Below are positions 46,501 through 54,856 of a stretch of 64,000 bases of DNA, in pieces (positions within the stretch are counted from its first letter, which is position 1; the number at the start of each line of letters is the position of its first letter). The position numbers were made by a program, and so were the translations under genes. The stretch is from Vineibacter terrae (GTDB taxonomy: Bacteria; Pseudomonadota; Alphaproteobacteria; Reyranellales; Reyranellaceae): NCBI RefSeq assembly GCF_008039615.1, contig NZ_VDUZ01000002.1, positions 186,001 through 250,000 of the forward strand, given 5' to 3'. A model generated the notes under the pieces. The model ran no database searches. It was not told where the DNA came from and was given only the letters and a program-made list of their open reading frames with translations.

Positions 46501-46767
46501 CTACCAGCGCCGCCGGCGCATCTGCGCCACCAGCAAGGCGATCAACGCCCCCACCAGGTAGACGCAGCCGACGATCAGCGACGCATAGACAGCACCCAGT
46601 GACTGGGCCAGCGCCAGGAAGGCGGCGGCCGTCAGGAATCCCAGCCCGACGAGCGCCAGGACGACGATCACCAGGTACAGGCAAATCCGCGCCGCCGTGC
46701 GCCGCGCGGCGACAGCGGCCATGGCCAGGCCGTAGAGGCTGGCCGAACGGGCGAGGCTCAGCAGCAT
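46501..46767 (-). CDS. YqjE/holin-superfamily-III-like membrane protein
   Basis: An 88-residue protein with an amphipathic N-terminus and two hydrophobic hairpin helices ([51 protein letters not shown]) ending in RRRRW. This is the pattern of YqjE/phage-holin-3_6 proteins. It lies 15 bp after a DUF883-like gene, as yqjE follows yqjD in E. coli, where these proteins are ribosome- and membrane-associated stationary-phase factors. Confidence 0.78.
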   Translation of the reverse strand: MLLSLARSASLYGLAMAAVAARRTAARICLYLVIVVLALVGLGFLTAAAFLALAQSLGAVYASLIVGCVYLVGALIALLVAQMRRRRW

Positions 46768-46782
46768 GGCTGACGCCGCCCG

Positions 46783-47151
46783 TCAGCGGCGGTGTATCAG
46801 CAGCGCCACCAGACAGCCGATCCCCAGGGCAACGGCGACCGACGTCAGCGGCCGATCGCGGATCGTGTCCTCCAGGCGTTCCGTGCCCTCACGGGCCGCC
46901 GTCCTGACATGCGAGGCGGCGGCATGCGCCGAATCGCTGGCCATGTCGCGCACGTCACGGCCGAAGCCGTCGACGAACGACGTCGCCTGGGCCAGGAAAT
47001 CGCGCGCCCGATCGCCGACCGCCCGCACGGCATCGCCGCCCTCGGACTTGGCCGAGGCCTCGATCGAGGCCGCAAGCTGCGCCAGCTGCTTCTTCAGCGC
47101 CGCCACCTCGGTTGTGAAATCGTCCGTCGCCGCGCTCCGGCGTAACGCCAT
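46783..47151 (-). CDS. DUF883 (YqjD/ElaB-like) membrane-anchored protein
   Basis: A 122-residue protein with a long, mostly helical, Ala-rich body ([38 protein letters not shown]) and a single C-terminal TM helix followed by IHRR, the layout of the DUF883 family. In E. coli these anchor inactive ribosomes at the membrane in stationary phase. First of a three-gene cluster with the YqjE-like and DUF1328 genes. GGAGGGAG stands just before the ATG. Confidence 0.83.
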   Translation of the reverse strand: MALRRSAATDDFTTEVAALKKQLAQLAASIEASAKSEGGDAVRAVGDRARDFLAQATSFVDGFGRDVRDMASDSAHAAASHVRTAAREGTERLEDTIRDRPLTSVAVALGIGCLVALLIHRR

Positions 47152-47365
47152 GGCTCCCTCCTCCAGGCTGTCTCGCCTGCAACAACGGCGCTGCCGTCCC
47201 AGGGTTCCATTGCCGAGCCGGCAATCGCCGCGGCGTCCGCCGCGCGCCCCTGCGGTGCGGTCCCGGCACGGCCGACCGGCTTGCGCAGCACGATCGCGGC
47301 GTGCTGAATCATGACGAGCAGCCATGCCTGCCGCCACCTGCGGCGGCTCCCCGGGGGGAACGCAC

Positions 47366-48601
47366 ATGTCCGAGCATTACGACCAGCTGGAAACCCGCTC
47401 AGCCGACGAGCGCGAACAGGCCCTGGCCGCCGCCCTGCCGGCGCAGATCGCGCACGCCAAAACCAACGCGCCGTTCTTCGCCGACTGGCTGAAGGACGTC
47501 GATCCGACGGCGGTGAGCAGCCGCGCGGCGCTGGCCAGGCTGCCGGTGCTGCGCAAGAGCAACCTCGGCGCCGTTCAGAAGAAGAACCCGCCGATGGGCG
47601 GCCTGCTGGCCGTGCCGCTGTCGCAGGCGCTGCACATCTTCATGTCGCCGGGGCCGATCTTCGAGGTCGACACCGCCGACAAGGACTATTTCCGCGGCGC
47701 CCGCGCCATGCACGCCGCCGGCTTCCGCGCCGGCGACATCGTGCACAACACCTTCTCGTATCACATGACGCCGGCCGGCATCATGATGGAGACGGCGGCC
47801 CGGGCGCTGGGCTGCATCGTGGTCCCCGCCGGCGTCGGCCAGACCGAGCTGCAGCTCGATGCCATCGAGGCCATCCGGCCGGCCGGCTATGTCGGCACGC
47901 CGTCGTTCCTGAAGATCCTGCTGGAGAAGGGTGCCGAGCTGGGCAAGGACGTCTCGTCCGTCAAGAAGGCGTTCGTCGGCGCCGAGGCGCTGCCGCCGTC
48001 GCTGCGCCAGATGTTCCAGGACCGCGGCGTGAGGACCCAGCAGAGCTACGGCACCGCCGATCTCGGCACCATCGCCTACGAGTCCAGGGCGCTGGAAGGC
48101 ATGATCGTCGACGAGGGCGTGATCGTGGAGATCGTGCGGCCGGGCACCGGCGATCCGGTGCCCGAGGGCGAGGTCGGCGAGGTCGTGGTCACGACCTTCA
48201 GCAAGGCCTACCCGCTGGTGCGCTTCGGCACCGGCGACCTGTCGGCGGTGCTGTCCGGCACCAGTCCGTGCGGCCGCACCAACATGCGCATCAAGGGCTG
48301 GATGGGACGCGCCGACCAGCGCACCAAGGTCAAGGGCATGTTCGTCGACCCCGAGCAGATCGCGCAGATCGCCCGCCGCCATCCCGAGCTCGGCCGCCTG
48401 CGGCTGGTGATCGACTGGATCGACCAGCAGGACGTGATGACCCTGAAGGCCGAGCTGGCCGGCGGATCGGCGGACCTCGCCAAGACCGTCGAAGGCACGG
48501 TCCAGAACATGTGCAAGGTGCGCGGCAAGGTGGAGCTCGTGGCGCCCGGCAGCCTGCCCAACGACGGCAAGGTGATCGACGACGTGCGCAAGTACACGTA
48601 G
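47366..48601 (+). CDS. Phenylacetate-CoA-ligase-like AMP-binding protein
   Basis: A 411-residue member of the PaaK-type adenylate-forming family. It has LPVLRKSNLGAVQKKNPP, SPGPIFEVD in place of the usual SSGTTG loop, PSFLKILLEKG, QQSYGTADLGTIAYE and GRADQRTKVKGMFVDPEQI with the late Lys-containing motif. It probably makes an aryl- or acyl-CoA. Homologues normally sit immediately after livF in this type of cluster, so I take it as the displaced last member of the ABC/ligase set. The nucleotide loop is unusual, so activity should not be assumed. Confidence 0.9.
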   Translation: MSEHYDQLETRSADEREQALAAALPAQIAHAKTNAPFFADWLKDVDPTAVSSRAALARLPVLRKSNLGAVQKKNPPMGGLLAVPLSQALHIFMSPGPIFEVDTADKDYFRGARAMHAAGFRAGDIVHNTFSYHMTPAGIMMETAARALGCIVVPAGVGQTELQLDAIEAIRPAGYVGTPSFLKILLEKGAELGKDVSSVKKAFVGAEALPPSLRQMFQDRGVRTQQSYGTADLGTIAYESRALEGMIVDEGVIVEIVRPGTGDPVPEGEVGEVVVTTFSKAYPLVRFGTGDLSAVLSGTSPCGRTNMRIKGWMGRADQRTKVKGMFVDPEQIAQIARRHPELGRLRLVIDWIDQQDVMTLKAELAGGSADLAKTVEGTVQNMCKVRGKVELVAPGSLPNDGKVIDDVRKYT

Positions 48602-48917
48602 GGCCAAGCGCCGGAACTGCTGCTGGTGACGGGTCGGACCGCGTCGCTCCAGCGACGCACCGGCGCGTAGCGCCGGCTCAAGAATCATGAGCGCCGCAGG
48701 AGCGGCGCGGTCCCAGCCGTCACCAGCCCCGCTCACAACTGGCCGAACCACCGCAGGTCCCCTTGGCTGCAAAGGCAGAAGAGACTGTCGCGCCGGCGTC
48801 GAAAAACGCATCCTTCCCGCCATGTGAAACAGGCGCGCGGCGCGCGCATTGCGGCGATACCGGGCGTCGGCCACGCTGCTTCGCATAGGCGCATGATCGC
48901 CACGCGAGGGAGCTGCG
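48602..48917. other. Intergenic region with large imperfect palindrome
   Basis: 316 bases between the PaaK-like and SDR genes. The first third is the family C palindrome; the remainder shows no gene. Confidence 0.6.
48625..48724. repeat. Family C palindrome (100 bp)
   Basis: Arms of 34 bp match at 29 positions (GGTGACGG.T.GGACCGCG and complement). The loop holds its own CCGGCGC-GTA-GCGCCGG hairpin. A related half-element, GAGCGCCGCTGGAGCGGCGC, is at 16624-16648 beside aroA. Confidence 0.8.
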
Positions 48918-49745
48918 ATGACCAACGTATCCGGCCGCACGGCGTTCATCACCGGCGGCGCCAACGGTATCGGGCTTGGGATGGCCCGTGCCTTCGCCCG
49001 GGCCGGCGCCAGGCTGGCGCTGATCGACCAGGACGAAGAGGCCCTGGCGCGCGCCAAGGCCGAGCTCGCGGCCACCACCGAGGTCGAGACCGTGGTCCTC
49101 GACGTGCGCGATCGCGCCGCGTTCGCCGGTGTCGCCGACCGGATCGAGGCCCGGCTGGGTCCGGTGTCGCTGGTCGTCAACAATGCCGGCGTGGCCGGCG
49201 GCGCGCCCGCCGCCAGGCTGACCTACGAGCTATGGGACTGGGGATTGGGAATCAACCTCGAGGGCGTGGTGAACGGCGTGCAGACCTTCCTGCCGCGCAT
49301 GGTCGAGCGCGGCGAGGGCGGACACATCGTCAACACCGCCTCGGGCGCCGGGCTGGTGGGCAGCGATACATCGGGCGTGCTCTACGCCACCGCCAAGTTC
49401 GCCGTGGTCGGCATGTCCGAGGCGCTGCATTCCGAGCTCAAGCCGCAGGGGATCGGCGTGACCGTGCTGTGCCCCGGCCCGGTGGCGACGGGCATCATTG
49501 CCCGGACACGGCGCCTGCAGCCCAGCGTGGTCAGGTCGATGAGCGCCGAGCAGCGGGAAAGGGCAATCGCGCGCAGCGCCGTCATGACGAAGCTGCTGGC
49601 CGACGGCGTCCAGCCGGACGCGGTCGGCGCCATGGTGCTCGACGCCGTCCAGAACGACCGGCTCTACGTGCTGACGGACCGCAGCATGGCGCAGCGGATC
49701 AATCAGCGCACGGCGGCGCTGCTGGACGGCATGCCCGCGGCCTGA
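48918..49745 (+). CDS. Short-chain dehydrogenase/reductase (SDR)
   Basis: A 275-residue NAD(P)-dependent oxidoreductase. It has the cofactor motif TGGANGIG near the N-terminus, NNAG, the catalytic Ser in NTASGAGL and the YATAK (Tyr-x3-Lys) pair, followed by CPGPVATGI. An Asp at the end of the second strand (LIDQDEE) favours NAD over NADP. GAGGGAG stands before the ATG. Substrate unknown. Confidence 0.94.
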   Translation: MTNVSGRTAFITGGANGIGLGMARAFARAGARLALIDQDEEALARAKAELAATTEVETVVLDVRDRAAFAGVADRIEARLGPVSLVVNNAGVAGGAPAARLTYELWDWGLGINLEGVVNGVQTFLPRMVERGEGGHIVNTASGAGLVGSDTSGVLYATAKFAVVGMSEALHSELKPQGIGVTVLCPGPVATGIIARTRRLQPSVVRSMSAEQRERAIARSAVMTKLLADGVQPDAVGAMVLDAVQNDRLYVLTDRSMAQRINQRTAALLDGMPAA

Positions 49746-49757
49746 GACACGGCCGCG

Positions 49758-50762
49758 TCAGTTCACGTCGAGCTTCAGCCCTTCCTTCTCGATCACGCCG
49801 CGCCAACGCGCGATCTGCTGCCGGACGAAGTCGTTGAACTGGGCCGGAGTCCCGTAGGCCGGGAAACCGGCCATGGTCCTGAAGCGCTCCTTGGTGGCGT
49901 CCTGCTCGAGGAAGTTCTTGATCTCGCCGTTCAGCGCGTCGACGACGTCCCTGGGTGTTCCCGCCGGAAGGAACACGCCGAACCATGTCGAGACATCGAA
50001 ATCCTTCAGCTCAGGCATCGTCTCGCGGATCGGTGGCAGGTCGGGCACCATCGGGTTGCGCTGCGCCGAGGTCAGGCCCAGCGCGTTGAGCTTGCCGGCA
50101 CGCACGAACTCGATCGCCGTCGTCAGGTTGTCGAAGAAGTACTGCGTGACGCCGGCCACCAGGTCGTTGAGCGCCGGCGCCGCGCCGCGATACGGCACAT
50201 GAGTCGCCTTGGCGCCGACCAGCTGCAGGAAGAGCGCACCCGACAGATGCGGTGACTGCCCGGTGCCTGACGAGGCATAGGACGCCTCGCCGTTGCGACC
50301 ACGCAGCCACGTCACGAACTGCGGCACGGTCTTGGCCGGCACGGCGGGATGCGTCACGAGAACGTTCGGCGCGGTGATCACGTTGGACACCGGGATCAGG
50401 TTCTCCGGCTTGTAGGGCAGGTTCCGGTATAAGGAATAGGCGATCGACTGTGGCCCGATGTTGCCCATCAGCATCGTGAGGCCGTCGGGCGCAGCCCTGA
50501 CGACCTCGGTCGAGCCGACCACGCCGCCGGCGCCCGACTTGTTGTCGACCACCACCGATTGGCTCCAGCGCTGCTGCAGATGGCTGGCCAGCAGGCGGGC
50601 CACGATGTCGGTCGTGCCGCCAGGCGCGGCCGGCACGACGATGCGCAGCGCCTGCTTGGGCCGCCAGCCGTCTGCCCTTGCCAGGGATGGCGCCGCCAGC
50701 GACGGCAAGGCAGCCGCGCCGGCCAGGACCAGCCGGCGCGACACGCGCGATGAACGAACCAT
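49758..50762 (-). CDS. Bug-family (TctC-like) tripartite tricarboxylate transporter substrate-binding protein
   Basis: A 334-residue periplasmic receptor. A Tat/Sec-type signal (VSRRLVLAGAAALPSLAAPSLARA) precedes the Bug pattern: RIVVPAAPGGTTDIVARLLASHLQQRWSQSVVVDNKSGAGGVVG, THPAVPAKTVPQFV and VPYRGAAPALNDLVAG. These bind carboxylates. No TctA/TctB membrane genes are adjacent, which is common for the expanded Bug families. GGAGGT lies eight bases before the ATG. Converges with the SDR gene, 12 bp apart. Confidence 0.94.
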   Translation of the reverse strand: MVRSSRVSRRLVLAGAAALPSLAAPSLARADGWRPKQALRIVVPAAPGGTTDIVARLLASHLQQRWSQSVVVDNKSGAGGVVGSTEVVRAAPDGLTMLMGNIGPQSIAYSLYRNLPYKPENLIPVSNVITAPNVLVTHPAVPAKTVPQFVTWLRGRNGEASYASSGTGQSPHLSGALFLQLVGAKATHVPYRGAAPALNDLVAGVTQYFFDNLTTAIEFVRAGKLNALGLTSAQRNPMVPDLPPIRETMPELKDFDVSTWFGVFLPAGTPRDVVDALNGEIKNFLEQDATKERFRTMAGFPAYGTPAQFNDFVRQQIARWRGVIEKEGLKLDVN

Positions 50763-51019
50763 GGACGTTACCTCCAAGAACAAGCAGGGCGCTTGTCGCG
50801 ACGCCCTTGCGCCGGCAAGCCGACACCGGATTCTCGCACGCCCGCGCAGTCGACGGAAGCCGACCCAGCCGGCATGGAATTCGCGTGATGCGGCGCAATT
50901 GCGCTGGCGCCGGGCAGCCCTCTCCCGTAAATAAACTTATGCTGATGGTGCCGTTTAATCACAATAAATCGCGCAGATTGCCGTCAGTTCACGCAACCCG
51001 TTGTCACGGAGGCCCGCCC

Positions 51020-51886
51020 ATGCGGCGCGCTATCAAAGGCGGGGTGGCAGCCCTCTTCGTTGCCCTGCTCGCAGTTCCGGCACTGGCTCAGTTCAAGCCC
51101 CTGCGGCCTGACCAAAGTCCGCCGATGGATTCCAAGGAAAGCTACATCGCCTGGATGAAGGCCAACCGCGGCGAGAGCGACAAGTGGCTCGGCCAGCGTT
51201 GGGACCGTTTCGTGCACGTCGTCCGCAACAAGGACCTGTGGACCGACAAGACCAAGCGCGCCTTCCTGCTGACGCCGCGCGAAGTGTTCGCGGCCGCCAA
51301 CCCGCCCGTGGCGGCACGCGGCTATGAGCACGCCTTCCTCGACATGGGCTACGGCGTCACCATGTCCGGCCCGCACCTGCAGAGCCGCATGACCGAGGTG
51401 ATCGACGTCAAGCGCGGCGAGAAGGTGCTGGAGATCGGCACCGGCTCAGGCACCCAGTCGGCCTATCTCTCGGAGCTGACCGACAAGGTCTACACCATCG
51501 AGATCATCGCGCCGCTGGCCGCGCGCACCCGCGGCGTCTACGACAAGGCGATCGCGGCCGGCTACGAGGAATTCAAGAACATCAACACCAAGCACGCCGA
51601 CGGCTACTACGGCTGGCAGGAAGCCGCGCCGTTCGACAAGATCATCGTCACCACCGGCATCGACCACATTCCGCCGCCGCTGCTGCAGCAGCTCAAGCCC
51701 GGCGGCATCATGGTGATCCCGGTCGGCCCGCCCGGCGCGCAGCGCGTGCTGAAGGTGGTGAAGCAGGTCGCCGCCGACGGCGCCGTGTCGGTGACCCGTG
51801 AGGACATCTACGGCGGCAAGATCGTGCCGTTCGTGCCCTTCACCAAGCTGGTGGACGGCGAGGTCAAGGGCACGCACAACAAGTAA
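51020..51886 (+). CDS. Exported protein-L-isoaspartate methyltransferase-like protein
   Basis: A 288-residue protein of the PCMT family with SAM motif I VLEIGTGSGTQSAYLSEL, the post-motif KVYTIEI, and PFDKIIVTTGIDHIPPPLLQQLKPGG. Unlike the usual cytoplasmic enzyme it has a clear signal peptide (MRRAIKGGVAALFVALLAVPALAQ) and an N-terminal extension of about 80 residues rich in Trp, Lys and Asp. If exported it would repair or modify proteins in the periplasm, where SAM supply is a problem, so a different activity is possible. GGAGG stands before the ATG. Confidence 0.87.
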   Translation: MRRAIKGGVAALFVALLAVPALAQFKPLRPDQSPPMDSKESYIAWMKANRGESDKWLGQRWDRFVHVVRNKDLWTDKTKRAFLLTPREVFAAANPPVAARGYEHAFLDMGYGVTMSGPHLQSRMTEVIDVKRGEKVLEIGTGSGTQSAYLSELTDKVYTIEIIAPLAARTRGVYDKAIAAGYEEFKNINTKHADGYYGWQEAAPFDKIIVTTGIDHIPPPLLQQLKPGGIMVIPVGPPGAQRVLKVVKQVAADGAVSVTREDIYGGKIVPFVPFTKLVDGEVKGTHNK

Positions 51887-51890
51887 TTGT

Positions 51891-52083
51891 CCTTCTCCCC
51901 GCGAAGGCGGGGAGAAGGTGCCCCGAAGGGGCGGATGAGGGGCTTCCCTCATCCAAGAAATATGGAAATCGATGCCATAGGTGCACATGGTCCTGAAGCA
52001 TTGCCTGCCTCAGCACCGCGAAGCCCCTCATCCGGCCGCCGCTACGCGGCGTCCACCTTCTCCCCGCCTGCGCGGGGAGAAGG
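51891..52083. repeat. Family B-type paired palindrome (CCTTCTCCCC variant)
   Basis: Outer hairpins CCTTCTCCCCGC / GCGGGGAGAAGG at both ends, with GTGCCCCGAAGGGGCGGATGAGGGG inside the left half and CCCCTCATCCGGCCGCCGCTACGCGGCG inside the right. It fills most of the gap between the methyltransferase and spermidine-synthase-like genes. Confidence 0.88.
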
Positions 52084-52174
52084 CATTTTGGGGGCCTTTG
52101 TCTTTCCACATTCCCGCCATACACTCTGCTTTTGCGGGGCCATCCCCCGCCACTGAAAAACGGATCCCCCTCGC

Positions 52175-54850
52175 ATGGCACTCAAGGCCGCCGCCGGCGC
52201 ATTGCCGGACGTCGACTTCGACAACAGCCCGACCCTGAGCTTCTATCTCTCGGTGGCGCTGATCGCCGGCAGCGTGATCGCGCTGCAGATCGGCATCATG
52301 CGCATCTTCTCGGTGGGCAGCTGGGCGCATTTCGGCTCGCTGGTGGTGAGCCTGGCGATGTTCGGCTTCGGCCTGACCAGCGCCGTGATGTGCGTGGGCA
52401 AGACGTGGTTCGAGAAGCGCTGGCGCGGCGCCGTCAAGGCCGCCCTGCTGCTGTTCGGCCCGGTGATGGTGGCGTCGAACCTGATCGCGCAACAGGTGCC
52501 GTTCAACGCCATCTTCCTGGTCTCCGACCCGACGCAGAAATGGCGGCTGTTCGCCAACTTCGTGCTCTACTTCCTGCCCTTCCTGTGCGGCGCCCTCTAT
52601 CTCGGCGTCGTGTTCCTGAAGGCGCAGAAGACCTTCAACCGCGTCTACTTCGCCGACCTCGCCGGCTCGGGCGCCTGCGGCCTGCTGTTCCTGCTGGCGA
52701 TGTACGTCCTCAAGCCCGACGACCTGATCGTGGCGCCGTTGCTCTTGTGGCTGGCCGGCACGCTGCTGTGGTTCGTCGCCGTGTCGGACCGCCGCGGCCT
52801 GGCGCAGACCATCATCGTCGCCGCCCTGGCCGTGGCCGGCCACTTCGCGCTGCCGCCGGTGCTGGGCATCCCCAAGCTCGCGGTCAGCGACTACAAGGGC
52901 GTCTCCTATGCCCGCAAGTTCCCCGACGCCAAGCGCGTCTACGAGCGCGCGACACCGTTCGGGTACATGGAGATCTACGACAGCTCCTACCTGCACTTCG
53001 CGCCCGGGCAGTCCGACAACGCCGCCTTCAACCTGAAGGAGATGCCGAGCCGGGCCTATCGCGGCCTGTACATCGACAGCGACGGCCCGAGCGGCATCAT
53101 CAAGACGCTGCCGGACACGCAGACCGCCTATTTCCGCTACCTCATGATGTACTACCCGTACGTCCTGAAGAAGAACCCGGAAACCTTCGTCGTGCAGTTC
53201 GGCGGCGGCCTGTCGACTGCCCTCGCGCTGCGCGCCGGCGCCAGCAGCGTCACCGTTGCCGAAGGCAACCCGATGGTGCTCAACGCCTTCCTCACCGATG
53301 CCGAGCTGAAGGCGTTCACCGGCGACATCCTGGGCGACAAGCGGGTCGAGGTCATCGACTACGACGGCCGCCTCTACGCCGCGCGCACCCAGCGCAAGTT
53401 CGACGTCATCGACCTGGCGCTGGCCGACTCGGCCGGCCTGTCGCAGCCCGGCGGCTTCGCCATCGTCGAGAAGTTCAGCTACACGCGCGAGGCGATGCGC
53501 AACTACATGCGGGCGCTGAAGCCGGACGGCGTGCTGGCGGTGACCTTGTGGAACAAGGAGGAGCCGCCCAAGTCGGTGCTGAAGCTGTACTCGACCATGG
53601 TGGCGGCGGCGCGCGACGTCGAGGGCCAGGACGTCGCCAACCGCTTCTTCGTCGGCGCCAACTACCTGTCGACCGCCACGGTGCTGTTCAAGAAGGACGG
53701 CTTCACGGCGGCCGAGGTCGAGACTCTGCGCAAGCACACCGCCGCCATGTCGTTCGACGAGATCTACTCGCCGGGCTTCAAGGCCGACCTGTCGCTGCTG
53801 GAGCCGACGCTGCAGGGCTACCACGACCAGTTCTTCTACGAAGGGCCGCCACCCGACCCGACCGGCCCCGGCGCCGAGGAGAAGGAGGCCAGCGATTCGC
53901 CGCCGCCGGGCGCGCCCGCCGACGATAAGCAGGAGGGCGCCAGCGATGCCGGGCCGGCCAGGCCCAAGGTGCCGGCCACCGACCTGGGGCGCCTGTGGTG
54001 GCACCACCTGATCAACGGCGGCATCGAGAAGGTGGCGGACCGCTACGTCTTCGATTCGCGGATCCTCACCAACCACCAGCCCTACTTCGCCGCCTACATC
54101 AAGGTGCATGACCTGCTGCGCTTCACCGACCGGCTGGAGCTGGTGCAGGACGAGTGGGGCTTCCTGCTGATCTGGGCGACGCTGGCGATCGCCGGGGTCG
54201 CGGCGCTGGCGCTGGTGCTGTTCCCGGTGGTGTTCGGCTGGCGCACGATCTTCAGCCGCTACCCCGGCAAGTTCGGCGCCATGATCTACTTCCTGTGCCT
54301 GGGGCTGGGCTACATCGTGACCGAGGTCGGCCTGATCAGCCACTTCATGCTGGCCCTGAGCAACGCCACGGTCTCGGCCTCGGTGCTGATCACCGGCATG
54401 CTGGTCTTCTCCGGGCTGGGCAGCTTCATGTCCGAACGGTTCCTGGACCGCACGCGCAGCTTCATGCCCAAGGTGTTCCTGGCGATCGGCGCGCTGCTGA
54501 TCGGCTATGGCTTTCTGCTCGACCCGGTGCTGGATGCCATCGGCACGCTGCCCTACCTGGTGCGCATCGCCGCCTGCTTGGCGATCATCTTCCCGCCGGC
54601 CTTCCTGATGGGCTTCCCCATGCCCACGGGCATGACCATGCTGGGCCGGCTGGGCAAGGACCACATGTTCCTGTGGGCCTGGGGCATCAACGGCTCGTTC
54701 TCGGTGCTGGGCGCCGCCCTGGTGCCGGTCGTGGCCACCTCGTTCGGCCTGCCGGCCGTGCTGATGGTGGGCGGCATCGCCTACCTGGTGGCCATCCCCG
54801 CGTTCTTCCGCGTCCTGCTGCCCCTGCCGGGCAAGCCGGTCGCAGCGTAG
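52175..54850 (+). CDS. Polytopic membrane protein with spermidine-synthase-like domain
   Basis: An 891-residue protein in three parts. Residues about 20-240 hold around six or seven TM helices. Residues about 330-470 form a spermidine-synthase-like Rossmann domain (FVVQFGGGLSTALALRAGASSVTVAEGNP; VIDYDGRLYAARTQRKFDVIDLALAD). About 660-890 hold a second set of TM helices. A Pro/Glu/Asp-rich linker (about 563-605) precedes the last part. The aminopropyltransferase-type active-site acid pair is not obvious, and GGGLS replaces the usual GGGxG, so true spermidine synthesis is unproven. It is 6 bp upstream of the first of two paralogous hydrolase genes, and probably co-transcribed. Confidence 0.83.
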   Translation: MALKAAAGALPDVDFDNSPTLSFYLSVALIAGSVIALQIGIMRIFSVGSWAHFGSLVVSLAMFGFGLTSAVMCVGKTWFEKRWRGAVKAALLLFGPVMVASNLIAQQVPFNAIFLVSDPTQKWRLFANFVLYFLPFLCGALYLGVVFLKAQKTFNRVYFADLAGSGACGLLFLLAMYVLKPDDLIVAPLLLWLAGTLLWFVAVSDRRGLAQTIIVAALAVAGHFALPPVLGIPKLAVSDYKGVSYARKFPDAKRVYERATPFGYMEIYDSSYLHFAPGQSDNAAFNLKEMPSRAYRGLYIDSDGPSGIIKTLPDTQTAYFRYLMMYYPYVLKKNPETFVVQFGGGLSTALALRAGASSVTVAEGNPMVLNAFLTDAELKAFTGDILGDKRVEVIDYDGRLYAARTQRKFDVIDLALADSAGLSQPGGFAIVEKFSYTREAMRNYMRALKPDGVLAVTLWNKEEPPKSVLKLYSTMVAAARDVEGQDVANRFFVGANYLSTATVLFKKDGFTAAEVETLRKHTAAMSFDEIYSPGFKADLSLLEPTLQGYHDQFFYEGPPPDPTGPGAEEKEASDSPPPGAPADDKQEGASDAGPARPKVPATDLGRLWWHHLINGGIEKVADRYVFDSRILTNHQPYFAAYIKVHDLLRFTDRLELVQDEWGFLLIWATLAIAGVAALALVLFPVVFGWRTIFSRYPGKFGAMIYFLCLGLGYIVTEVGLISHFMLALSNATVSASVLITGMLVFSGLGSFMSERFLDRTRSFMPKVFLAIGALLIGYGFLLDPVLDAIGTLPYLVRIAACLAIIFPPAFLMGFPMPTGMTMLGRLGKDHMFLWAWGINGSFSVLGAALVPVVATSFGLPAVLMVGGIAYLVAIPAFFRVLLPLPGKPVAA

Positions 54851-54856
54851 GGCGCG

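Noticed and set aside
47366-48601. Calling the ligase paaK of phenylacetate degradation
   Set aside because: No other paa genes are present and the nucleotide-binding loop deviates; only family membership is supported.
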